DNA of 64,000 nucleotides, taken from Xenopus tropicalis (taxonomy: Eukaryota; Chordata; Amphibia; Anura; Pipidae). The translations under genes and the position numbers were made by a program. Positions 10,650-20,643 of this stretch are shown here, one piece after another. Each line of letters starts with the position of its first letter. The stretch's first letter is position 1. The DNA is taken from the NCBI RefSeq assembly GCF_000004195.4, contig NC_030679.2:15804712-15868711 (forward strand), in the 5' to 3' direction. The notes beneath the pieces are model-generated. The model saw only the letters and a list, made by a program, of their open reading frames with translations. It was not told where the DNA came from and ran no database searches.

Positions 10650-13600
10650 GTATGGATAACCAATAGAGTGAAAATAACTTATTTTATAATGGTTTTTCCA
10701 TTATAGGTATGAGCAGGTCAGCCCAGACTCAGGGACCTGTAGGTTTACCCATGGGGTAGGTGGGCTCACTATGTGGGTTAGCTATTAGCCATTAACCTTT
10801 TGCACCTTGCCTTCTGTCATGTCACTGGCCCATATAGGGTAATTATAGCTCAGAAAAAGGGTATGTTAGAGGAAAGAGTTAGGTGCTGTCTGCAGATTGG
10901 GTCTCACTATAGCTATATCTTCTACTCTCATAGCTTGATGGACCAGCAGGTTTGGGTGGCCACAGAAGGGTGCCCAAGGCAAGGCCTCCTCCACTTGTAA
11001 CTCTCCCCCATCCACATAGCAACTTTCACCTGTGCACAGCAATCTTCTAATCCTAGTGCATTGTTGTTCTGGCCTGCTGGCATGAGGAACCTGGGTCTCC
11101 ATAGTTCTAATAGTAACTGGACTTGCTGAAGAGAGGAACTGGTAAAGTTAGGTTGTCTGGAGTGTGTTTTGTTTAAAGCAGGGGTGTGTCCATTTTCAAA
11201 AAGGCAGGCATAATAGGAAAAATTATGTGCATGTGAATGAAGTCATTGGTCATTTATAGCATGTACAAGGCATCCATCACCTTATTGTAGACCCTGATGC
11301 CACCTGGCTTGCAGAAAGTATCATATAAGTCAATATCCAATAAAGTGAAATAACTGGTTCTACCTCCTTTTAGCCATTTATGTAGATACGTGATTAGGCT
11401 GCTCCAAGCTATTTATTGGGATAACACCAGCACACAGGCCTCTTTGAGCTTCTATTTACTAATATTCTTGACAGGACAAGACCCTGTGGGAAAGATTTGC
11501 TCCACTCCCCTTTCTCCAAAAGCCGCCACATGTGTTGACCAATGGCCCGATGCAAAAATGGAGGTATCGGCGACTAACTCTGCCTTCCAAACAACCGTGA
11601 TAAACAACCAGAACGCACAGGAGGCCGCAGACTTAAAACATCCAACAGAATATCATTCTAGAAAAAGAGAGAATGGAAGGCTTTCTGGCGTTATAAGGCA
11701 AAGTTGCCTAAGGTTAGAATTTGGGGTGCCTTTGGTTTACCTATCACATGCAAGAATACACAGATTCCATTTTGAAATCTAATTCTTTTTTTATTTCACT
11801 CTAGGAAGAGGCAGCTACCAAAGAGTGCACTGGCAAAAAATATTTCCGCTATAAAGCCAAATATAGGGTGTAACAACCTAGAAGATATTTTAGACCTCAT
11901 CACTAAGAACTGCTGTACCAACATTATCGTTATGGCTGGAGCCGGCATAAGCACAGCCAGTGGGATACCGGATTTTAGGCAAGTGATTTGACATATTTAT
12001 TTTAAGGCTTTAGTTGTCTTTAGTTATACATAAATAATTGTTGCCATTAGGCAGTGGTGTAGGGCACTAGCTGACTTAGCTATACCAAGTGATAAAAGGA
12101 TGTCATGGACAAATAAAATGTTGCAGAATTAGAAGCAGCCACCTGATCAAGCATAATGATAACATGTTTATTAATATGATGATGCAACACAAATATAATT
12201 AGAAAGTAGGAGGCGTAGACTGAAGGAGGAAGGCATGGGGATTTTTAAAGGAGAAGAATAAAAAAATGTCCAGTACTTAATTGCGCTGCCAAGTGGGCAC
12301 AGGGTATACTTGGATCCAATATGGTGGTACTCTTCAAGAAAGGGCAGTTGATTTTCATTGATGATGCACTGGCCTGAGCCACAAGGTTAGTAGTTTGACT
12401 CACTAGGGTGTGTCCAACACATTGGTACCCCAGTGTCCAAACCTATACATCTCCCCGGCCTTTGGCACAAGCTCCAAGGCAAGTAAATGGCATTCTGGTT
12501 CACTGATGCCCCTTTAACTGCAAGGCAATTAGAATGAATGCTATTGTCTCAGTCTGTTCCATTATAACACTGTTGCTTGACTGGTTCAGGTCTGGTCTGG
12601 GATTAAAAATAGGCCCTAGCATTTCAAGTACACAGCACCTATCAGCCCACTAAATAGTAACTGTCTGTGGCATCTTACAGCAGTGCCTCTGGCAATGGCC
12701 AAAATCCACAGACTGCCAGTCTGGGCCAGGATTGGTTTGTTTAAGGCCATACCAGTTGTGCCCACTCATACCACTGACCCATCCAAAACCTTGAGCAGAA
12801 CTGGTAGGGGCAGCATGGTGCTGTACAGTAGTTTCACTGCTGCTTTTGTCCCATTGTCCTTATTTACATTATGGAGAGAGAATGACGAGTGACTCATACG
12901 CACAATAAAGGTGGAATGACCACAAAAAGTGGTCTTCCCAGGTTCTGGTGCATACCCAGCTTTTAAGTAAGGTTTATATTTGCTGTTTTTTCCTATAAAT
13001 ATTAAGATAAACAATAATATTGGGCATTTAGGCAACCCATAGGAATGGGGGCATCATTTGTAGGGCTGCTATGGCCCATCTATCAAATTCTGGGGTTCCT
13101 TCCACTTAATACATGGCTCCCAGTATCACTGGCAACCACATGAAACATAAAATTCTGACCTGAATATGCTCACTACAATGTATAACTATGAAGACCAGAG
13201 ACCTCTCTAGTATCTACCCCCTGCCCCTTCAATAAATATTCCATTCCCACCAGGACTCCTGGCTCTGGACTCTACGACAACCTGCAGAAGTACGACATTC
13301 CATACCCGGAAGCCATTTTTGACATTAATTACTTTGTATGCAACCCAAATCCTTTCTTCCATCTGGCCAAGGAACTGTTCCCTGGGAAATACAAACCCAA
13401 CCTTGTCCACTACTTTATAAAGCTGCTGCATGACAAGGGCCTGCTGCTGAGATGTTACACCCAGAACATTGATGGCCTAGAAAGATGTGAGTAATGGTGG
13501 TGGTGGGGGCCCACACTGCATAAAAGATGGCTCTGGCCATGGCTCTTCTGATTTATAATGCATTTTCCTTTTGGATGACTTTGTCATTAGGGTTAGTAAC

Positions 13601-14898
13601 CCATTTAAACTGGCATTTTTTAATGCAGTGGCTGGCATTCCTGTTGAAAAAATCGTCGAAGTGCATGGCACCTTCTTTTCAGCTTCTTGCAGCTTGTGTT
13701 ACACCCCATTCCCAGCCAACGAAGCCAAGGTAATCTTCAGGGATTGCACCTCTGATAAAAAAAACTTGCAGTTTTAGCCTTATCACCCTGCTCCCATAGA
13801 TCTTCTATTGGGTAATAGCCCCCTAAGAAGTCCCAGGAGGTGGCCTGATGCCACCACTAGAATATGTTGCATGCAACTTTTGTGGGTGTGTCGACAGAAC
13901 TTGTGATTTTTTTTTTTATGTTGCCCACCTCCAACACCTCATCATTTCAGGAGTTGATCTTTGATGGGAACCCTCCCTGCTGTAAGTTCTGTGCTGGACC
14001 TGTGAAACCAGATATTGTGTTCTTTGGAGAGGACCTGCCACAGACCTTCACTCAAGCTTATCAGGACTTCCCCAAGGCTGACCTTCTCATTATTATGGGG
14101 ACATCCTTGAAGGTAAGTGTTTTAAGATCACCCATATCAAGCCCCAAGTTATAACCATTACAGCCCTGATGTTTAAATTTTGGTTCCTGGGAGTTATTTC
14201 TTTTTTGGTTTAGTAACCCATGCTGACCAATCAGCAGTTGGCTAATACTGATTTAGTGCAATGAGGAAAATCAAACCTGAGTGGTTGTAAATAGGGGTTA
14301 CCATATTTTGAAAGTGATATCAGGGGAAAGCACTGGAGGTGGAGTCTGGACTGAGAATCAAAATAGGTCCTTGCATTGCCAGTATAGAGGCCAAACTCTC
14401 AATGGCATCTTACAGCAGCCAAGTGCTTTTATACAGAACATGGAACCACAAGGTGACTTCTCATTTCTAATGGGTTCATTAATTTATAATAACACACAAG
14501 CCTGTGAGTCATGGGAAATGACATCACTAAGCAGCAACTATAACTGATGATATCACTGAGCTCCATTTACATAAAATATCACTTACAGGATATTCAAAGC
14601 TCTTGCATACTTTGTATCCTTTCAACAGATTGAGCCGTTTGCCAGCTTGGTGAATACTGTTAAGCCCAGCATTCCACGGCTTCTAATAAACAGGGAAAAA
14701 GTTGGCCCCTTTGCAAAGAAACGCTTAAGGAGGAGGGACGTTGCGGAATTAGGCGATCTATGTGACATCATCCACACAATGGTTAGCAGGTTAAGTTGGC
14801 AAGCAGAACTAGACCAACTGATGAACTCCCCCACGTCGGGGGTATGTGTAATGTCAAGTAATGGCCACATGGCATGGGAAAAGACAAACTGGGTATGA
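10622..14898 (+). CDS. sirt3.2: SIRT3-like sirtuin (probable SIRT3.2), seven coding exons
   Basis: NAD-dependent protein deacylase of the class I sirtuin group. Joining 10622-10649, 11475-11712, 11805-11978, 13254-13486, 13629-13729, 13951-14112 and 14629-14898 gives 401 codons plus stop with every phase matching; human SIRT3 is 399 residues. Visible family features: [14 protein letters not shown] (about 134-147) of the NAD pocket, TQNID (216-220), catalytic His in VEVHGTF (237), zinc cysteines as CSLC (245/248) and CKFC (269/272), KPDIVFFGE and MGTSLK. The protein is closest to SIRT3 (LPYPEAIF-like, [10 protein letters not shown]). Its neighbour is RIC8B in convergent orientation, whereas mammalian SIRT3 lies beside RIC8A, so I infer the SIRT3.2 ohnologue. 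The core exons are sure; exon 1 is a prediction. The N-terminus is basic only from about residue 69 onward, so mitochondrial import is not evident from the sequence. Confidence 0.88.
11475..11712 (+). CDS. sirt3.2: Sirtuin coding exon 2 (N-terminal region)
   Basis: Acceptor TTCTTGACAG|GA and donor CTAAG|GTTAGA. The frame is open throughout and enters exon 3 in the right phase across a 92-bp intron. It encodes the poorly conserved region before the catalytic core, with a basic segment (SRKRENGR) near its end. No homologous motif can be named, which is usual for sirtuin N-termini. Confidence 0.65.
11805..11978 (+). CDS. sirt3.2: Sirtuin coding exon 3 (NAD-binding motif)
   Basis: Acceptor TTTCACTCTAG|G. 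It encodes [11 protein letters not shown] and then [14 protein letters not shown]. The downstream border falls at TTTTAG|GCAAGT, a GC rather than GT donor with otherwise perfect consensus. The codon split (AG + G, Arg) agrees with exon 4. Confidence 0.92.
13254..13486 (+). CDS. sirt3.2: Sirtuin coding exon 4
   Basis: Acceptor CCCACCAG|GA, donor AAAGAT|GTGAGT. It encodes [20 protein letters not shown], the SIRT3-type helical region, [10 protein letters not shown] and the NAD-contacting TQNIDGLER. Confidence 0.95.
13629..13729 (+). CDS. sirt3.2: Sirtuin coding exon 5 (catalytic His, first zinc pair)
   Basis: Acceptor TTTTAATGCAG|TG, donor GCCAAG|GTAATC. It encodes [15 protein letters not shown] with the catalytic histidine, then CSLC, the first zinc-binding cysteine pair. 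Confidence 0.95.
13951..14112 (+). CDS. sirt3.2: Sirtuin coding exon 6 (second zinc pair)
   Basis: Acceptor CATCATTTCAG|GA, donor TTGAAG|GTAAGT. It encodes the CKFC zinc pair, [15 protein letters not shown] and [10 protein letters not shown]. Both junctions are in phase 0. Confidence 0.95.
14629..14898 (+). CDS. sirt3.2: Sirtuin terminal coding exon
   Basis: Acceptor CTTTCAACAG|AT. It encodes [20 protein letters not shown], the conserved N-R-E-K-V-G-P segment and a divergent tail ending in TGA at 14898. The tail after LMNSP has no match to SIRT3. A GTATGT at 14841 and a strong pyrimidine tract with AAAG at 15001 could instead splice into a further exon, so the last ~20 residues are uncertain. 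Confidence 0.88.
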   Translation: MEPFASLVNTVKPSIPRLLINREKVGPFAKKRLRRRDVAELGDLCDIIHTMVSRLSWQAELDQLMNSPTSGVCVMSSNGHMAWEKTNWV

Positions 14899-15368
14899 CC
14901 CACATACATTTAATGCAGAGCAGACCCCCTACCATTCAGCTATCTCCATATTATTTCCTTTTTTTTTTTTTTTTACTTTATATATATTTTTTTTCTTTAA
15001 AGACAACATCTTGATTTCATAATTCTGCCAGGAATCGTTAGTATTGTTGGAACCAGTGTGTGTATGAACTGGACAATAACTTCAGCCAAGAACATCAGCA
15101 TTTTGTTTTACAGTATCAGAGCTGTTTTTTTTGGAACACCCATTTGAAATTATTTCAGTACCCGAGATGGGAAAGCATGTAATGTTGCCCCCTGCAGGAA
15201 ACGTTTATATTTACAAGTAGTGTGAATACTGCAGGAAGGAAACCTTATTGCTATATGCTGCAGAGCTTTTGTTACAGCTTTTATATTATATGTTTTGTTA
15301 TTTATTATTGTAATGTCTATATTTATATTGGACCCCTTTTATATGAATGTGATTTTTATGTAGAGAGG

Positions 15369-15374
15369 AATAAA
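15369..15374 (+). terminator. AATAAA polyadenylation signal of the sirtuin gene
   Basis: AATAAA lies 471 bp past the stop codon at the end of an AT-rich 3' UTR and is followed by a TG-rich stretch. This is the expected arrangement for the mRNA 3' end. Confidence 0.7.
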
Positions 15375-15469
15375 AATGATATTAAATGTTTGTGGGTTCT
15401 TGGTCTTGTTGGCCTAGCAACACATCAGTGAAGGGCAAGCACCCGCACCTGGGAGGCCAGGACTAGGAG

Positions 15470-17000
15470 ATACCATTCATAACCACGAAACCACGATTCA
15501 GATGTATGATTGCTTGCACAGTTAAGCACATGCATGTGAGAAGGTGCCTGGCTAGAGTATAGTGCTACTGACCCCCCCACCCCACCCATATACCATGCAA
15601 TAAGCTGAAAAATATACACGTCCATTAAGATCAACTTAAAGCTATATAATGTATCAGCCAGTACGACTGATTCAGGGAGGGAATTCCACACCTTTAAAGC
15701 TCTCACTATAAAATACGTAAATATTCTCAAATATTCTGTCTTCTAAACGGAGTGGGTGCCCTCTTGTCCACTGGAAGGCCCTACTGGTAAATAAAGCATT
15801 AGAGAGGTTATTATATGATCCCCTTATATATTTATACATAGTTATCATATCACCTCTTAAGTGCCTCTTCTCCTGTGTAAACAGACCCAACTTGGCCAGT
15901 CTGTTATCATAACTAAGACCTTCCATACCCTTTACCATCTGGTAAAGGGTATGGAAGGTCTTAGGTATGAGGGTCCCGTTTCAGCACTGGAGACCAAAAC
16001 TGAACAGCATATTCTAGATGGGGCCTTATCAGCACTCTGTAAAGGGGAAGAATAACCCCCTCCTCCCGTGAATCTATGACCCTTTTAATACAGCTCAAAA
16101 CCTTATTTGCCCTTGCAGCTGCTGCCTGGCATTGCTTGCTACAGCCAAGTTTATGATCTACAAGGACTTCAAGGTCCTTCTCCATTATAGATTTGCCAGG
16201 TATAAGTGGCTTGCATATTTTTTTACATCCCAGGTGCATGACCTTACATTTATCCACATTAAATCTCATCTGCCACTTGGCTACCCAGATTGCCTGTTTG
16301 TCAAGATCCTGCTGCAAGGATGCCACATCCTGGATAGAATTGACTGGTCTGCAGAGTTTTGTGTCATCTGCAAACACGGATACATTACTAAGTCATTTAT
16401 GAACAAGTTAAACAAAAGTGGAACCGTTCCAGAACCCTGAGGGACCCCACTGAGAACCTTACTCCAAGTAGAGAATGTACCATTAACCCCCTCTGTACCC
16501 GATCCTGTAGCCGGTTTCCTATCCATGTGCAAACAACTTCACTAAGACCAATGGACCTTAGTTTAGAAAGTAGCCGTTTATGGGGAACGGTATCAAATGT
16601 TTTAGCAAAATCCAAATAGATTATATCTACTGCACCCCACTGTCCAGCTTCTTACTAACCTCATCATAAAAAAGCAAATTGGTCTGACGTGACCTGTCCT
16701 TCATAAAGCCATGCTGATTACTGCTCATAATGGCATTCTCCAGTACATAATTTTGTATGTGATCCCTTAACAAGCCTTCAAATAACTTGCCCACCACGGA
16801 TGTCAAACTTACTGGCCTGTAATTGCCAGGCTGAGATTGTAATCCCTTTTTAAATATAGGAATGACCTCAGTTTTCCATCAATCCATAGGTACCATACCA
16901 GATGAAAGCGAGTCTGGCCGTGGTGCCTTGTTCACATTAATTTTGAGTTAACCTATATGTACCATGTCCTGCATCAACCACTGACTAGACTGAGCTGAGC
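15470..17000 (-). pseudogene. Decayed CR1/L2-like LINE, reverse transcriptase part
   Basis: Broken frames read in 5' to 3' order on this strand encode DFAKTFDTVPHKRLLSKLRS, then [39 protein letters not shown] and [17 protein letters not shown]. These are the RT palm motifs A, B and C plus the thumb of non-LTR elements. Many frameshifts and stops show it is dead. The 5' part with the endonuclease is missing. The copy at 35590-37111 belongs to the same subfamily; the + strand copies at 34231 and 46042 belong to another one. Confidence 0.88.
15914..15964. repeat. Small perfect foldback inside the LINE remnant
   Basis: AAGACCTTCCATACCCTTTA and its exact reverse complement are separated by an 8-bp loop. 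The related LINE copy at 36 kb has only one arm, so this is a local inverted duplication. Confidence 0.85.
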
Positions 17001-18286
17001 CAACAGTGCAGCTATTGGGTGGGACTTGGTACTCTGGCTCCTCTATTGTTTACACTGAAGAACAGAACTGGTTTAGAACATTTGCCTTTTCTGTATCTGT
17101 TAAAAACACATCTATTTACTATTAATATATTTAAAAAAAAAAAAAACCTTTTGGGGTTAGTTTTGGCCTCTGCTGCAATGCGCTCATTTTCTATCTTTGC
17201 CTTCGTGATTGCTGTTTTACAACACTTGTTATAGTGTTTATATTCATTAAGTGCAGCTCCTGTCTCCTCTGATTTGTATATTTTAAATGCTTTCCTTTTT
17301 TCCCCCTATTAACTTCTGAATTAAGCCACATCAGGTGGTTCTTATTCCTTCTACATCTACTTCTTAAGGGAATAAATTGAGTCAGGATTTAATATAATTT
17401 TAAACAACCATCACCTATAAAACTCAAGCAGATATGATGCAGGAAGGCTCACTATGTAACTATAGGGTATTTTTTGCTTGTCTCACTGGGTGTAGGAGGG
17501 ACACTGACAATAGGACTCATGATAAAAATCAGTAATGAGAACATAATCTTTCTTTTGATAAAAATCTGTCAATGTTTAATTACCATGCAGTCATCAGCAG
17601 CGCTCAGCCCCACAAATCAAATCTTATTTGACCTCTAGAAAGTCTCGAAGGAAAACTCATAAGGCTGTCCATTGTTAGGGAAAGATTTGAATCTTGAAAT
17701 AGGGTTTCAGGGATAACAATAATTTAAAGGGTAAAAGTCACACATGGCGATTTACCTGGGTTTTATTCCCATGGCCTTTCTCGGGATGGATAGTGTCCCA
17801 TTATAACAGTAAAGAGGTGGCCCAAGTTTGCAGTGGATGACAAAGCACTTAAAATCACACCCTCCTCCCATTCATTCCTATGGTAAACCAGGAGCACTTG
17901 TGGGTCAGGTGACTATTACTTGACAATGAACTAGCCTGCGTTTGAACAATAATTGCCTGGCCTGTGGGTGCACCATAGGATAAATGAGCAGGTAACACAC
18001 ATAAAATGCCCCATGTGCCATTAGCTAAAAGATGGAGCATGCCGTGTCCAATCGGATGTAGCTACAAAAGTGGGGATGGGTTATTATTAGCATTATTGCT
18101 AACTCAGTGGTTAGATTCCCCCAAGGACCTACAGCACAGTTGTCCATCTGGAGGCCTAAGAGCCTTCCAAGAAGTTTTTATGCCCCTCCAGAGACTATGT
18201 GTGGCACTTGCCCCTTGAACTTATGGTATGACAATTAACTAGCCTGCTATAAACATAAAGTGGCTTAGAACTTACCTACAGTGATT
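17001..18286. other. Non-coding region, no gene seen
   Basis: A poly-A run at about 17131-17145 is visible. Short ORFs on both strands show no family similarity. Parts near 17000-17400 may still be eroded LINE sequence. Confidence 0.35.
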
Positions 18287-18294
18287 TCTTAAAG

Positions 18295-19397
18295 CAGTGC
18301 TGTCCAACTTCTGCGGTGCCGAGGGCCGGAATTTCTCGCGCATACATGGTGGAGGGCCGCTAATGGAAGCCACTCCCCCCTTTTAAACCACACCCACTTC
18401 AAACCACACCCATTTTATCACAATGGTGGTAGTGCAGCAAAAACCCAAATGCTTGGTCCTCACTGCAGGGATATCAACCATCATTCATATGTGAAAGAAT
18501 TATATTATGTCATATTAAGACACACCCTAAAATCCATATGACTCTTCCCCTGTGGATAATTACACACCTTAGGGACCATTTACTGGCTATTTCCAACTGC
18601 TAACAAACTCCCAGAACAAACCCCTGCCAGGTTCACCTCCCACAGGCAGCATAGGGTAGCACTCTGCCTGCCCTACGCTACCTGTGTGTGCCATACTCTG
18701 CCTGCCCCATGATGCCTGCGTCTGCCATATGCTGCCTGTGTGTGCCATACTCTGCCTGCCCTATGATGCCTGTGTCTGCCATATGCTGCCTGTGTGTGCC
18801 ATACTCTGCCCTACCCTGCCTGTGTGTGCCATACTCTGCCTGCCATATGCTGCCTGTGTGTGCCACACTCTACCTGCCATATGCTGCCTGTGTGTGCCAT
18901 ACTCTGCCCTACCCTGCCTGTGTGTGCCATACTCTGCCCTACCCTGCCTGTGTGTGCCATACTCTGCCCTACCCTGCCTGTGTGTTCAATACCCTCCCTG
19001 TCCTATGCTGCCTGTTTGTGCCATACCTTCCCTGCCCCATGCTGCCTAAGTGCCATACTCTGCCTACCCTATGCTGCCTACACACAGGCCTGAGGTGTGA
19101 ACAGTTGAACAATGTGGGTGATTACAGCCTGAGCCTGAGGTGTGAACACTGCAGGGGGTAAACAATGCAGGGATTAAAAGGTGTGAACAGTACAGGGGAT
19201 TACATGTTTAAACAATACAGGGGATTACAACCTGAATCTGAGGTGAGAACCATGCAGGGGGGTAGTTAATCTCAGTACTGATATCATTTAAAGCTTATAC
19301 AAGGGTAAACCATCAAAGCAGTCAGACAGGTGGGGGGCCACACAGAGGGGGGTCGCGGGCCGCATGCGGCCCGCGGGCCGCCAGTTGGACAGCACTG
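18295..19397. mobile_element. Non-autonomous hAT-type element with 8-bp target duplication
   Basis: Terminal inverted repeats CAGTGCTGTCCAACTT and (inverted) CAGTTGGACAGCACTG close a 1103-bp element. Both ends are flanked by TCTTAAAG (18287-18294 and 19398-19405), the 8-bp duplication typical of hAT transposons. No transposase is encoded. The interior carries a minisatellite. The target lies in the first bases of a T2-type MITE whose remainder follows immediately. A related, incomplete element lies at 31675. Confidence 0.88.
18660..19080. repeat. Minisatellite inside the hAT element
   Basis: Repeats built from TGCCTGTGTGTGCCATACTC and TGCCCTACCC variants, about 30-55 bp per unit, run through this stretch. 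Open frames on both strands (cysteine-rich in translation) follow from the low-complexity unit and are not genes. Confidence 0.9.
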
Positions 19398-19403
19398 TCT
19401 TAA

Positions 19404-19838
19404 AGGAACAGTAACACCAAAAAATGAAAGTGTATAAAAATAATTAATATATTATGTACTATTGCCCTGCACTGGTAAAAGTTGTGTGTTTGCTTCATAA
19501 ACACTACTACAGTTTATATAAATACCCTGCTGTGTAGCCATGGGGGCAGCCATTTAAATTGAAAAAAGGAGAAAAGGCACAGGTTACTAAGCAGATAACA
19601 GATAAGTAGCATAGATTCCCATTGTATTGTACACAGTTATCTGTTATCTTCTTATATAACCTGTGCCTTTTCTCCTTTTTTCAATTTAAATGGCTGCCCC
19701 CATGGCTACACAACAGCTATTTCTATTAACTACAGTAGTCTTTCTGAAGCAAACACACAACTTTTACCAGTGCAGGGCAACAGTACATTATATTTTAATT
19801 ATTTTAAAACATTTTTATTTTTTAGTGTTACTGTTCCT
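19404..19838. mobile_element. Kolobok/T2-type palindromic MITE
   Basis: Ends AGGAACAGTAACAC and (inverted) GTGTTACTGTTCCT are flanked by TTAA at 19400-19403 and 19839-19842. The two halves are near-complete inverted copies (each has CATGGGGGCAGCCATTTAAA). TTAA duplication and AGG ends fit the Xenopus T2/Kolobok family. The 5' end is separated from its original flank by the hAT element just before it. Confidence 0.88.
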
Positions 19839-19842
19839 TTAA

Positions 19843-20534
19843 GTGAGTCTCACCCCTGGTAAAGCTCACTGAAGACCAGGGCTGTAGTAGTATAAATAGA
19901 TAAAAAAGCTAATCTAGCAACTCCCCTGTTCTACCCAGGCCACTCCTTATTCGACAGAAACATGCCTTGGCTCACCCAAACCATGCCCATTCTGGCCCAC
20001 AATGCTGCATTGCTCCTTGTTTTCATGTCCTCCATAGCAACAGGGACCCCAATAGGCTTTTTTACTTTTCTGTCTTTATGACAGCTTGGACTGTGGGTGC
20101 TGTATGGTAATGCCCCTTTTGCCACTTTAATTTCACTTATTTGTGGCAGGGGAACCGGCAAGCTGGGACTGAACACACCAGACCCCAAATTTTTTCGTGT
20201 GTGAGGGCCTGGCCCTTTTTTAGTTTGTCCACTACCTTTGGCCCACCCTCTAACTGCAACCTCAACTGCTGGACTGACAAGGTCCAGAATAAGCATCCAT
20301 GGAAAAGGCAGTTAATGGTATGGTATCAGTTTAAGACCCAAGATTTGGTCCTGCAAAAAAAAAAAAAAAATCTGGATATAAAACACAATTAAATCGCTGT
20401 GTGACTTTTCCTTCAGATACAGAATATATATATTTGTTGAATGATAAAATTATTTGACATATCAAGAGTATAAATAGCAAAAAAAAAAAAAATACCACCG
20501 TAGAAAAACAAAAAAAAAAAATGCAGGTTTCCCT
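19843..20534. other. Region between the convergent genes, probable RIC8B 3' UTR
   Basis: It lies directly downstream of the RIC8B stop codon. I found no AATAAA or ATTAAA on the - strand close to the stop, so the mRNA end is not fixed. A-runs occur near 20355, 20480 and 20512. Confidence 0.4.
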
Positions 20535-20643
20535 TTAATCTGAGTCTGAACTGCTGTCCTTGGCCCTCTGAGAATGGAGCGTCTCTTCCAGCGGGGCCAT
20601 CGTCCCATCGGGTTTCACTCCCATTGGTTTGATCAGCTCTTCT
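20535..20643 (-). CDS. ric8b: RIC8B terminal coding exon
   Basis: Acceptor TTTTTCCAG|AG. Encodes [20 protein letters not shown] and ends in DSSSDSD before TAA. The EELxKPMGxKPDG motif is diagnostic for RIC8B. Confidence 0.96.

Noticed and set aside
10622..14898. Calling the sirtuin plain SIRT3
   Set aside because: The protein alone would allow it, but the neighbour is RIC8B and the zinc-loop and C-terminus diverge from SIRT3. SIRT3.2 fits better; this needs a tree.
18684..19161. Cysteine-rich ORFs on both strands
   Set aside because: They follow from the TGCCTGTGTGTGCC minisatellite and have no gene signals.
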